Source of the DNA: Clostridia bacterium
GTDB taxonomy: Bacteria > Bacillota > Clostridia > Oscillospirales > Acutalibacteraceae
Assembly (NCBI GenBank): GCA_900768075.1
Contig: CAAGBN010000011.1
Location: 1-29,064 of the forward strand
Reading direction: 5' to 3'
Length of the DNA: 29,064 nucleotides
Shown: one piece after another, positions 10,701-16,641 of the stretch
Position numbering within the stretch: the first letter of the stretch is position 1
Layout of the letters: each line of letters begins with the position of its first letter
Translations under genes and position numbers: made by a program
Notes under the pieces: generated by a model
Databases searched by the model: none
Seen by the model: only the letters and a program-made list of their open reading frames with translations
What the model was told of the DNA's origin: nothing

Positions 10701-10856
10701 GTAGTAACAGTTAACGGCTATATGCTTATTGGTGCTCTCAGTGTTGTTCCTGAAATTGATTTTGAAGTGCCCGATCCTGAAGAATCACTTAACTGGTTCC
10801 AGAGAATTATCAAAGCTATCAAGGATTTCTTTGCGAGAATTTTCGGCAAGAAATAA
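4779..10856 (+). CDS. Giant secreted repeat protein (InlB-type, MucBP-like and BIG2 modules)
   Basis: This 2025-residue exported protein has a clear signal peptide (about 1-25: MKKVLSILL, cleavage after AFA). Its N-terminal region is unassigned, with a Thr run near 285-298. Three Listeria-Bacteroides (InlB B-type) repeats follow at about 445-520, 808-878 and 1141-1214, each with the closing GWxY...LYAKW pattern. Two MucBP-like modules lie at about 1221-1284 and 1286-1349. Then come three copies of a roughly 183-residue unit starting with the YQKK(V/I)IFK motif (about 1368, 1552 and 1733; the third is partial) and a BIG2-like Ig domain (about 1818-1901). The C terminus is an amphipathic, basic, Trp/Phe-rich tail (2003-2025: WFQRIIKAIKDFF...) with no LPXTG motif, S-layer homology domain or choline-binding repeats. 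The role is probably adhesion or surface interaction, an inference from domain type. AAAAGGAGGT precedes the ATG. Promoter B controls it. Confidence 0.88.
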   Translation: MKKVLSILLVAIMLFTMVPASAFAAGTTTVKLVSFMHGDVDDLRSSELLEVRVEGYDGNPRELTYKWTSSLGTYLYIYNSHNMYGINNSYGEMEIYNTDKSIKRSDNVEADRAGDKTLSKQGFMWASVYGAYTYGGGSASSALKGTVTVEVFDKSGKSLGSDSFSSFKPHNLDGDLDNVVIGLFEGDRMNALDLLGQSGIVHITCTSSSVSSAEILEGDEHIAIETEKKDKNTYNYFIKGVKAGDNSTNGDAQLEINIKKTSCKFHYNTSGTANPIVYVFKKPTTSTTTTTLTLVDDIDNRCEYFINGNKGEKQDDGTILFTGLDPNTTYTVEVRAEYDDNGTTKYVYGYVEDTTKPVYKATVKTYLDNNIKDVADIHGNDVVLFLSKDGNNFIELTKTATGTYEAAVEPGTYYPYHYENDTYHQARNYELIIENANAELRLHHYSVNYNTNGGAFKVGEEVGTEVFANMSAVNSTPNIPVREGFIFTGWEYNSKVISSGEQVTASITTPITLKAKWEKAVNVTINVTIDHKTSDGFDPNPSRTELDVDFLEMTANSPAFVETGDKLLFRENAVTDGKGNAKAYTYTLEDNVSKYTADYYTYTGLLESSTFGVALSKSGYDVGVIEKKQDKLGNWIINIPLTYNPDDFDLDFSVEMADDVPTELYPDAVIVKIAYWNTETNEWKIISQQETTDVVVRPGVRVDIDDNGNGSGSYPVWRFDGDNNPYGYRAVVTGFIYGDSTIIVPTEKDHIKDDNTVIVTYTDGNYTATMSDIADGKKFSTSLNGAYYNDQTKAQQGTLHGVITVEKYDVIFDANGGTNAEGKEAAKQVYRVPELDDYKPTMEDHTFLGWYKDKECTIPAVEDELLTCDITLYAKWDQILTGSVRVAGSYLQGDKIVDVWPVDRANSAVVVLQEITENGVYNIDRQDVNIVWPMSEFVYGISEEYKFTGLDPAKQYRTEVVVLNYGTTYQNSTTVFVNDNNYADDYNSTDFEAIYPENSKLETFVNAYLSFEPASYFQPVEVDATLIGANSRPDDTLVQVWYKATGTDNDYQVISQHTVVPYGIEIGMGADGMDDSYYGYLVWNSLYNGNLYDYQAYLDKIEGEAVSEWPVSVVYGAPSRYSPINNAATGVLQVKLVPNRYGIIFNENYVNEGTNVVSYGTHTWSYETIIDYVPVREGYVFHGWYANPECTGEKVTKIAETVAADTNLYAKWEAETGKELTVYHVEKDTNILLETEIKECSFDQLVTAESLKKDFTGFIYDSASPESVKITTDKNEITLYYVRNNYGYTVNYLEEETNKVLADAKSATALYGASVTETAIAIDGYTSVNDHSKTITIDTENNVINFYYAADNFGGEDGEESDGTPDKYQKKVIFKIVNGMWSNGTTEDIIQFVTLVKDGKYSIDGTATIKAPTGMISKTGYKNGAWDKVVPEIVSGTETLVFTYEYLRASTPVVPTYATYIVEHYKEGTDGDYYIVAEDTEYLTGKIGDTVTATEKTYEGYCLNELESKDTSSGVLKAISSASDILTLKLYYDIDNLGGGEDGDDADGTSDKYQKKIIFKVVNGTWSDGTTADKFIYLDLMKDGEYAADGTATLTAPTGMVANDGYENGSWDKEIPKTVSGTETLVYTYEYIIAITYVNYIVKHYLEGTDGVYYSVESDTEYYTGQVGDTVTATAKIYDGYCLNNLLSKESASGVLKAISGEGDILTLKLYYEIDNLGGGENGDESDGTADKYQKKVIFKVVNGTWADGTTADKVVYLDLMKNGNYSVDGTATLTTPTGMKAYSGFTAGKWDVAPPSYVSGTATETYTYRFEEKEPGYVVEIPEKVTVYEEGTTDIVVEIIPNEGTDESEIPEVKSYESTDESIATVDQNGKITGVKEGTTTVIVTFTDGTQKTVTVVVKEREGVHVVFGKTDGIGWYRVSRDGGKTFETVFGNSTLEVKQGTQLIINVGDVMGDTFVFYVNGDKVYPDENGNLVVTVNGYMLIGALSVVPEIDFEVPDPEESLNWFQRIIKAIKDFFARIFGKK
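8829..10190 (+). repeat. Triplicated about 550-bp coding repeat
   Basis: Three consecutive copies begin near 8829, 9382 and 9928, with periods of about 553 and 546 bp. Each starts with an acidic Gly-rich linker (GGGEDGDDADGT type) followed by DKYQKKVIFK. The third copy stops after the first half of the unit. The copies are diverged at codon level but share short identical runs, so recombination between them could change copy number. Confidence 0.8.
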
Positions 10857-10871
10857 TAAAATATTAATACA

Positions 10872-10898
10872 GGTCAGGCATAGATTTTATGCCTGGCC
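10872..10898 (+). terminator. Strong hairpin after the giant gene, lacking a U tract
   Basis: GGTCAGGCATA (10872-10882) pairs with TATGCCTGGCC (10888-10898) over a 5-nt loop (one G-U pair). It starts 15 bp after the stop of the giant gene. No T run follows on the top strand, so it may be a weak or factor-assisted terminator, or a 3'-end stabiliser that lowers expression of the next genes rather than a full stop. Confidence 0.45.
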
Positions 10899-10935
10899 GT
10901 TGGTGCTTATTAAAGAATTAAAAGAATCGAGAATA

Positions 10936-11928
10936 ATGAAGAATTTTATGGATAATACAGCAGGTAAAATTATACCTGACTGCTTTTCAGCGCTGATTGA
11001 AAGTGGTCTTATAGATGAAAATAGCATAGAAAAAACTGATGACGGATTTTTCTGTCTTAATAAATCTGTCTACGATATTCTGTCTGAAAAAGAGATTTAT
11101 ACTTTTCCGACAGATAGCGGAAATGAATTGAAATGCGACAACTACTATGACGATTGGTATATCTATGCCATTAAAGAAGAAAACAATTTTGTTTACGGAC
11201 TTTTCAAGCTTCGTGAACAGGAATACGATATGTACGCCGGAGAGAGAGCGGATTATGATTCTCCCGGAGTTACTGTGAGCTTTATAGCTTACGATTCAGA
11301 TACTCTTATCAGGTGTCTGAATGAGCCGACTGATGAAAACAGATTGACTATGAGTGATGAAATCAACCGTGTTGTTGCACGGCGTGGGCAGAAGCATAAT
11401 TCTGCTATTAAAAGATATTTCTGCAAAACTGAAAGCAAAGCATCTTATCTTATTGCAGAATTATTTGTAAGACGTATCCTCTCTTTTACCCATAAGGGAT
11501 TTATTATCGTCCCTGAGAAATACGAAGAAATTTATAGCGCAAGCCTTGCTTTGTCAAAGAACAGTAAAGAAAAAAGGCTTCCTGATTTTATAGAACGTAA
11601 CAATATTAATGCGGGCCGCATTGTGTGCGACCACGATAAAATTTACATTAATAATACCGCTGCTCCCGATTGTTATGAAAAGCTTGCAATTCTTGCTACT
11701 CACACAGCAGATACATCATTCAACTGCTTTGCCTGTGAGGTTCAGTACCATGCATTGTTTCTGAATAGCTTGACGAAGATCAAAATTCCCTTTATAGGAA
11801 GTGTTTATGAAAATGCTATCAGAGCAGACCTGAGCATTGATGACAGTGAGCTTGAGGGAAATGCTCCTTATCACCGTGCTGATAGCAAGCTTGTAAAAAA
11901 GCATATTAAATTGCACGGAGAATATTAA
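10936..11928 (+). CDS. Uncharacterised cytoplasmic protein, about 330 residues
   Basis: I do not recognise this family. The protein starts MKNFMDNTAG and has no signal peptide or membrane helix. It is acidic and aromatic-rich in the N-terminal half (NYYDDWYIYAIKEE), with a mixed alpha/beta look in the C-terminal half (KGFIIVPEKYEEIYS, IVCDHDKIYINN). The open frame runs upstream to 10729, but that part overlaps the giant gene and reads as out-of-frame sequence, so the ATG at 10936 (or 10948) is the likely start. The ribosome binding site is weak (purine-rich AAAGAATCGAG). It sits between the giant surface protein and another unknown gene, same strand, 29 bp apart, so a joint transcript is probable. 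No function is proposed. Confidence 0.7.
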   Translation: MKNFMDNTAGKIIPDCFSALIESGLIDENSIEKTDDGFFCLNKSVYDILSEKEIYTFPTDSGNELKCDNYYDDWYIYAIKEENNFVYGLFKLREQEYDMYAGERADYDSPGVTVSFIAYDSDTLIRCLNEPTDENRLTMSDEINRVVARRGQKHNSAIKRYFCKTESKASYLIAELFVRRILSFTHKGFIIVPEKYEEIYSASLALSKNSKEKRLPDFIERNNINAGRIVCDHDKIYINNTAAPDCYEKLAILATHTADTSFNCFACEVQYHALFLNSLTKIKIPFIGSVYENAIRADLSIDDSELEGNAPYHRADSKLVKKHIKLHGEY

Positions 11929-11957
11929 TATCAGCACAGATAACAGGATGTGATTTT

Positions 11958-12917
11958 TTGAGTAAGAAAAATAAATTTTTTGCCGATGACGGATGGGCAA
12001 TGTGGGTTGACGGTGATGACGTAAGCACTATTTATCTTAACAACTGGCTCAATCCTAAGGGTAAAAGCTATATGGATGTGGCAATACACATAAGAGGTGT
12101 GAAAGGTTGCTCTACTCTTAATATGTACTTTCCTTTCGCAGTTGATAAAAGCGAAATTGAGGACATTTCTCTCAAATTTAATGACGAGAATCTTTCAAGA
12201 GCAATTTTCAGCAGTATGTGTGTCATTGATTATAAGAAAAATGAAGCTACATCTGAGATTGCATATAATGGCAAAACTGTGGATATAGTTCATATATCTT
12301 CTATTGAGCATACCGTTGAGAGTGTTTCAAAGGGAGCTTTGCTGAGAGTGCCTTTTACGAATCTCTTTGAGTATCTCGACAATGATGAGGTTTATTTTAT
12401 GTTCCGCATACCTCATAAATCTATGACAGGTATTTTCAAGCAGCGTAATAAGGTCCGTAATTTTTCTAAAAAAACCCGAGATTTGCTTATGTCACCTATT
12501 ATTTCCGAAAGCTACGGATATTCTGTCAGAATCAATGAAGCAAGATTGCTTCCAAAAGAAATAAACAGTATAGGTGCTTTTCATAGACAAAAGCTTAAAA
12601 AAGCGGTTATTACAATTTCTATCGATGATGATTATGAAATTAACGATTCGGCTTGTTACAGAATAAGAAGACTTGAAGAAGAGCTTTATGAGAATTTCCT
12701 TCCTGCAGGTTTTGACGGTAATGATTCCGTTACATATCAGTGGCAGCAAGACCATGAAAATAATTTAAAGGGCCACTTTAATTTTTATCTTAATATTTCC
12801 CGTAACGCTATAAGTATGGGTAGTATTGCTCTTTATTTGGTAATAATTACATTTATCGATGTCGGCGGCGGAATGGTATGGGATGCCATTAAATCGCTAT
12901 TTGATTTGATCTTTTAA
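11958..12917 (+). CDS. Uncharacterised protein with a C-terminal membrane helix
   Basis: This product of about 319 residues is not a family I recognise. A TTG start at 11958 is proposed because AGGATG (11945-11950) lies 7 bp upstream; the first in-frame ATG is only at residue 15, with a poor ribosome binding site. The body is hydrophilic (MWVDGDDVSTIYLNNWL, IHIRGVKGCSTLNMYFPF, FRIPHKSMTGIFKQR). The last 35 residues hold one hydrophobic helix (about 287-305: SIALYLVIITFIDVGGG) and an amphipathic end (IKSLFDLIF), suggesting a tail-anchored membrane protein. It ends 14 bp before the PP2C phosphatase gene, so it likely belongs to the same transcript as the partner-switching genes. Function is unknown. 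Confidence 0.7.
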   Translation: MSKKNKFFADDGWAMWVDGDDVSTIYLNNWLNPKGKSYMDVAIHIRGVKGCSTLNMYFPFAVDKSEIEDISLKFNDENLSRAIFSSMCVIDYKKNEATSEIAYNGKTVDIVHISSIEHTVESVSKGALLRVPFTNLFEYLDNDEVYFMFRIPHKSMTGIFKQRNKVRNFSKKTRDLLMSPIISESYGYSVRINEARLLPKEINSIGAFHRQKLKKAVITISIDDDYEINDSACYRIRRLEEELYENFLPAGFDGNDSVTYQWQQDHENNLKGHFNFYLNISRNAISMGSIALYLVIITFIDVGGGMVWDAIKSLFDLIF

Positions 12918-12931
12918 AAAGGAGGAAACAG

Positions 12932-15763
12932 ATGAAGCTTTTAGTTCCGATTTTTCTGAATTGTGTCTTTGTCACATTCTTTTATCTGCTTGATAAAAAA
13001 ACTAAATTTAAAAACTTAAACTTTACGGCTAAACAAATAATGATAGGTCTTGTTTTTGGTGGCTTATCAGCTTTTGCTTCAGGCTACGGTGTCGAAATTC
13101 TCGGTACTGTTGCAAATGTGCGTGATGCGGCACCTCTTTGTGCAGGTCTCATTTTCGGTGGCCCTGCAGGTGTTATTTCAGGTCTTATAGGCGGTGTATA
13201 CAGATTCTTTTCCGTTTACTGGGGAGGGGGAGAATACACAAGAATTGCCTGCACACTTTCCACAATGCTTGCAGGTGTTATAGCCGCTATACTCAGACGC
13301 TATATGTTTGACAATAAAAAGCCCACATGGAGCTATGGCGTATTTATAACAGTTGTTTGTGAAGTTCTTCATATGCTTATGATTTTCTTTACAAATATGA
13401 GCGACTCCTCATACGCCTTTGAGTTTGTAAAGGCGGCGACTGCTCCTATGATTATAGGCAACTCAATCGCTGTCGGAATCTCGCTTATAGTTGTTTCTTT
13501 GCTCAATCACGAGGAAAGGAAAAAAGGAAAAATCAATGAGCGAATTTCGCAGACCTTCCAGCGAAGACTGCTTGTGCTTATCGTTATTGCCTGTGTAATA
13601 ACCAGCACATTTACATATTTTCTTCAAAGTGGAATGGCTGAAATTGAAACAAGAGAAGTTTTCACTTCAGCAATGACTGATGTAATCGCTGATATCAGAG
13701 GTAAATCTGACGAAAACCTTTTGGAAATCACAAAAAATGTACGTTCTGAATATGAAAAGAATACAGCTTCTCTTGAAGCACTTGCAAAGAAATATAATGT
13801 TACGGAAATTAATATTGTTGATTCTGATGGCTTGATTATTGCTTCTACCAATGAAGTACACATCGGTGTATTCAATATGAACAGCACTGAACAGTCCAAA
13901 GAGTTTATGGTACTGACAGGTGAAAAAAGTGAGCTTGTTCAGAGGTACTCTCCTCAGGGTTACGACGGTGTAACAATGAGAAAGTATGCAGGTGTCAGCC
14001 TAAAAAACGGCGGCTTTATTCAGGTAGGATATGATGCAGACCATTTTCATGATATCTTAGACGATTTTGTTGTTGAAGTAACTCAGAACCGTCATGTAGG
14101 CAGTACAGGCTTTGTTGCTGTTTGCGATGAAAACCTTAATCTTGTAACTCACACAAACAGAAACGGAATGCATATCTCAACTATAGGTATTATTCCTGAT
14201 GAGGTAATGCTCAGCAGAAAAACTGCAAGCCAGCTCTATAAAACAAACATCATAAATAACGAAACTGATTTCAGTGAAGAATATATTTATGTTTTCACTT
14301 TCGTTGAGGGATATTGCATAATTGCCGCTATGCCTTTTGCTGAGGCGATGCTTATGCGAGATGCTTCTCTTTATACAAGTATCTTTATGCTGATACTGAT
14401 TTTCGCAGCTTTGTTTATATTTATCTACTTCCTTATCAAAAAGGTCATCATTAACAATCTGCAGAAAATTAACGGTACTCTCTCTGAGATTACAGGCGGT
14501 AATCTTAACGTAAAGGTTGATGTACGTTCAAATGCAGAGTTCTCATCTCTTTCTGATGATATTAACTCAACTGTATCTACTCTTAAAAGATATATCGGTG
14601 AGGCAGCTGCAAGAATTGACAAGGAACTCGAATATGCTAAGCAGATTCAGCTTTCAGCTCTGCCCTCAAACTTCCCTGATACAGATAACTACGGAATATA
14701 TGCGCAGATGATTGCAGCTAAAGAGGTTGGCGGAGATTTCTATGATTTCTACAATCTTGACGATAATACAGTGCTTTTCCTTGCAGCTGACGTATCAGGT
14801 AAGGGAATACCTGCTGCTATGTTTATGATGACAGCAAAGACTATCATACGAGACCTTGCTGAAAGAGGTATTTCCGTTGATGAAATCTTCACTATAGCCA
14901 ATGATAAGCTTTGTGAAAACAATGAATCGGGTATGTTTGTAACTGCCTGGTTAGGAAAAATTGACCTGTCAACAGGCAAACTCAGCTTTGCAAATGCGGG
15001 ACATAATCCTCCTGTTATTGTTCATGCAAACGGTGAGTGTGAATACCTTAAGAGCCGCACAGGCTTTGTCCTCGCCGGTATGGAGGGTATGAGATACCGT
15101 TCCAATGAAATGACACTCAGCAGAGGAGACAGAATTTTCCTTTATACAGACGGTGTAACTGAGGCAACAGATACTAATGAGGCTCTTTATGGTGAAGACA
15201 GACTGTTGTCATATATAGATAAAAATAAGAGTCAGGAAGCGGAAGCGTTGCTTTCGGGACTCAAAGAGGATATCGACTTATTTGCAGGTGATGCGCCTCA
15301 GTTTGATGATATTACAATGCTTGTTTTTGATTACAAAAAGAAAGAAAGTGCTGCTATGAAAGAAAAAGTATTTTCAGCTAGAAAAGATACTCTCCCCGAG
15401 GTTATAGCTTTCACAGAGGAATGTCTTGAAAGCTTTGACTGCAGTATGAAAACTTCAATTGCTATCTGTGTTGCTGTAGAAGAGATATTTGTCAACATTG
15501 CAAGCTATGCTTACGGCGAGGGTGAGGGTGAAGCTACTCTTTGCTTTGGCTTTGATGAAAATGAAAGACTTATGACTCTTGAGGTATCAGATGAGGGTAC
15601 GCCCTTTAATCCTCTTGAAAGAGCAGAGCCTGATATCACTCTTTCGGCAGCTGACAGAGATATCGGAGGCCTTGGTATTTTTATCACAAAGAAAACTATG
15701 GATACAGTTTCTTACAAATATGAAAACGGTAAGAACATACTCACTATGACAAAGAAAATATAA
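12932..15763 (+). CDS. Membrane PP2C-type (RsbU/SpoIIE) phosphatase with LytS-type 5TM sensor and C-terminal HATPase
   Basis: This 943-residue membrane protein should set the phosphorylation state of STAS proteins. Order: a 5TMR_LYT-like membrane sensor (about 1-195, with NVRDAAPLCAGLIFGGPAG), a helix (about 207-228), an extracytoplasmic Cache-like domain (about 230-470), a helix (about 477-500) and a HAMP-like linker. A PP2C serine phosphatase core follows (about 560-795: EVGGDFYDFY, DVSGKGIPAAMFM, NAGHNPP, YTDGVTEA, DDITMLVF). It ends in an RsbW-like ATPase domain (about 800-943: VEEIFVNIA N-box, GGLGIFITKK). Phosphatase and kinase-like domains, opposing activities in partner switching, are thus on one chain. 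Acidic metal-binding residues and the N-box Asn are present, so both could be active. AAAAAGGAGG precedes the ATG; the STAS gene follows after 14 bp. Confidence 0.88.
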   Translation: MKLLVPIFLNCVFVTFFYLLDKKTKFKNLNFTAKQIMIGLVFGGLSAFASGYGVEILGTVANVRDAAPLCAGLIFGGPAGVISGLIGGVYRFFSVYWGGGEYTRIACTLSTMLAGVIAAILRRYMFDNKKPTWSYGVFITVVCEVLHMLMIFFTNMSDSSYAFEFVKAATAPMIIGNSIAVGISLIVVSLLNHEERKKGKINERISQTFQRRLLVLIVIACVITSTFTYFLQSGMAEIETREVFTSAMTDVIADIRGKSDENLLEITKNVRSEYEKNTASLEALAKKYNVTEINIVDSDGLIIASTNEVHIGVFNMNSTEQSKEFMVLTGEKSELVQRYSPQGYDGVTMRKYAGVSLKNGGFIQVGYDADHFHDILDDFVVEVTQNRHVGSTGFVAVCDENLNLVTHTNRNGMHISTIGIIPDEVMLSRKTASQLYKTNIINNETDFSEEYIYVFTFVEGYCIIAAMPFAEAMLMRDASLYTSIFMLILIFAALFIFIYFLIKKVIINNLQKINGTLSEITGGNLNVKVDVRSNAEFSSLSDDINSTVSTLKRYIGEAAARIDKELEYAKQIQLSALPSNFPDTDNYGIYAQMIAAKEVGGDFYDFYNLDDNTVLFLAADVSGKGIPAAMFMMTAKTIIRDLAERGISVDEIFTIANDKLCENNESGMFVTAWLGKIDLSTGKLSFANAGHNPPVIVHANGECEYLKSRTGFVLAGMEGMRYRSNEMTLSRGDRIFLYTDGVTEATDTNEALYGEDRLLSYIDKNKSQEAEALLSGLKEDIDLFAGDAPQFDDITMLVFDYKKKESAAMKEKVFSARKDTLPEVIAFTEECLESFDCSMKTSIAICVAVEEIFVNIASYAYGEGEGEATLCFGFDENERLMTLEVSDEGTPFNPLERAEPDITLSAADRDIGGLGIFITKKTMDTVSYKYENGKNILTMTKKI

Positions 15764-15777
15764 AAGGAGATTTTATT

Positions 15778-16074
15778 ATGAACATCAATATTGAAAAAGA
15801 CAACGGCAGAGTAATTCTGAAAATTGAAGGCAGACTTGACACAACATCAGCTCCTGAGCTTGAAAAAGCTATCAATAATGAGGGTGATTCTCTTAAAAAT
15901 CTTGTCCTTGATTTTAATTGTGTTGATTATATTTCAAGTGCAGGTCTCAGGGTGCTTCTTTCTGCACAGAAAAAGATGAATGTACAGGGTCATATGGAGC
16001 TTATCAACGTAAGTGAGGCTGTAATGGACATCTTTGAAATGACAGGCTTTGCAGACATTCTGGAGATTAAATAA
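15778..16074 (+). CDS. STAS-domain anti-sigma-factor antagonist (SpoIIAA/RsbV-like), first copy
   Basis: This is a 98-residue single STAS domain. The family acts as a phospho-switch: the dephosphorylated form binds an anti-sigma kinase or another partner, and phosphorylation of a conserved serine releases it. The predicted phospho-site lies in YISSAGLRVLL (S53/S54). GRLDTTSAPELEKAI (about 18-32) and the closing FEMTGFADIL are typical. An AAAGGAG ribosome binding site lies 14 bp after the phosphatase gene, and the stop overlaps the start of the HD hydrolase (TAATG), showing one operon. The likely kinase and phosphatase are the two domains of the upstream protein. It is close in sequence to the STAS protein at 18441 (same length, same motif position). 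No sigma factor is seen nearby. Confidence 0.92.
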   Translation: MNINIEKDNGRVILKIEGRLDTTSAPELEKAINNEGDSLKNLVLDFNCVDYISSAGLRVLLSAQKKMNVQGHMELINVSEAVMDIFEMTGFADILEIK

Positions 16075-16640
16075 TGGATAAAGTAACAAAAGCTATCGAA
16101 TTTGCCGCTAAAGCTCACGACGGTATGGAGAGAAAAAAGGATAAAACACCTTATATTCTGCATCCTCTTGAGGCAGCGGTAATAGTCGGTACAATGACCG
16201 ATAATAGAGATGTTATTTCTGCGGCTGTGCTTCACGATGTTGTTGAGGATACTGATATCACCATCGAAGAAATTGAAGAAATTTTCGGCAATCGTGTAAG
16301 AGTTCTTGTTGAATCTGAAACAGAGAATAAGCGCGCAGATTTACCGCCTGCTGAAACCTGGAAAATCAGAAAACAAGAATCTCTTGATGATCTTGCTAAC
16401 TGCGGTGATACAGACATTCTGATGCTCTGGCTCGGTGACAAGCTGGCTAATATGAGATCATTTTACAGAATATGGAAAGCCGAGGGTGACAGTATGTGGC
16501 AGTCCTTCAATCAGAAGGATCCTAAACAGCAACTGTGGTACTACAGCACTATAGCTGAGCTCACTTCTTCGCTCAAGGAGTTCCCTGCGTGGCAGGAATA
16601 TAATGCGCTTTTGAAAATTGTTTTTGGAAAGGTTATTTAA
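16074..16640 (+). CDS. Small HD-domain hydrolase, RelA/SpoT-hydrolase (Mesh1) type
   Basis: This 188-residue protein resembles the stand-alone hydrolase half of RelA/SpoT enzymes, which cut the 3'-pyrophosphate from (p)ppGpp. Metal and active-site marks are YILHP (H30), LHDVVEDT (H54, D55, E58, D59) and LGDKLANMR (D122). The synthetase and regulatory domains are absent, so it would be a small alarmone hydrolase or a relative acting on another nucleotide. Translation starts inside the stop of the STAS gene (TAATG), and the next gene starts one base after its stop. Such tight coupling inside a partner-switching operon suggests a link between nucleotide signalling and the STAS network, which is inference. 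The extra C-terminal stretch (QSFNQKDPKQQLWYY) is a common part of this subfamily. Confidence 0.82.
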   Translation: MDKVTKAIEFAAKAHDGMERKKDKTPYILHPLEAAVIVGTMTDNRDVISAAVLHDVVEDTDITIEEIEEIFGNRVRVLVESETENKRADLPPAETWKIRKQESLDDLANCGDTDILMLWLGDKLANMRSFYRIWKAEGDSMWQSFNQKDPKQQLWYYSTIAELTSSLKEFPAWQEYNALLKIVFGKVI

Positions 16641-16641
16641 G

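Noticed and set aside
10729..10935. Upstream extension of the 10936 gene into the giant gene
   Set aside because: The extension overlaps the last 128 bases of the giant coding region out of frame and then crosses the hairpin at 10872-10898. Its sequence reads as shadow; the ATG at 10936 is preferred.
16618..16641. TTG start for the STAS-kinase fusion
   Set aside because: It would add eight residues overlapping the HD gene. The ATG at 16642 has GGAAAGG upstream and aligns with the starts of the other STAS proteins.
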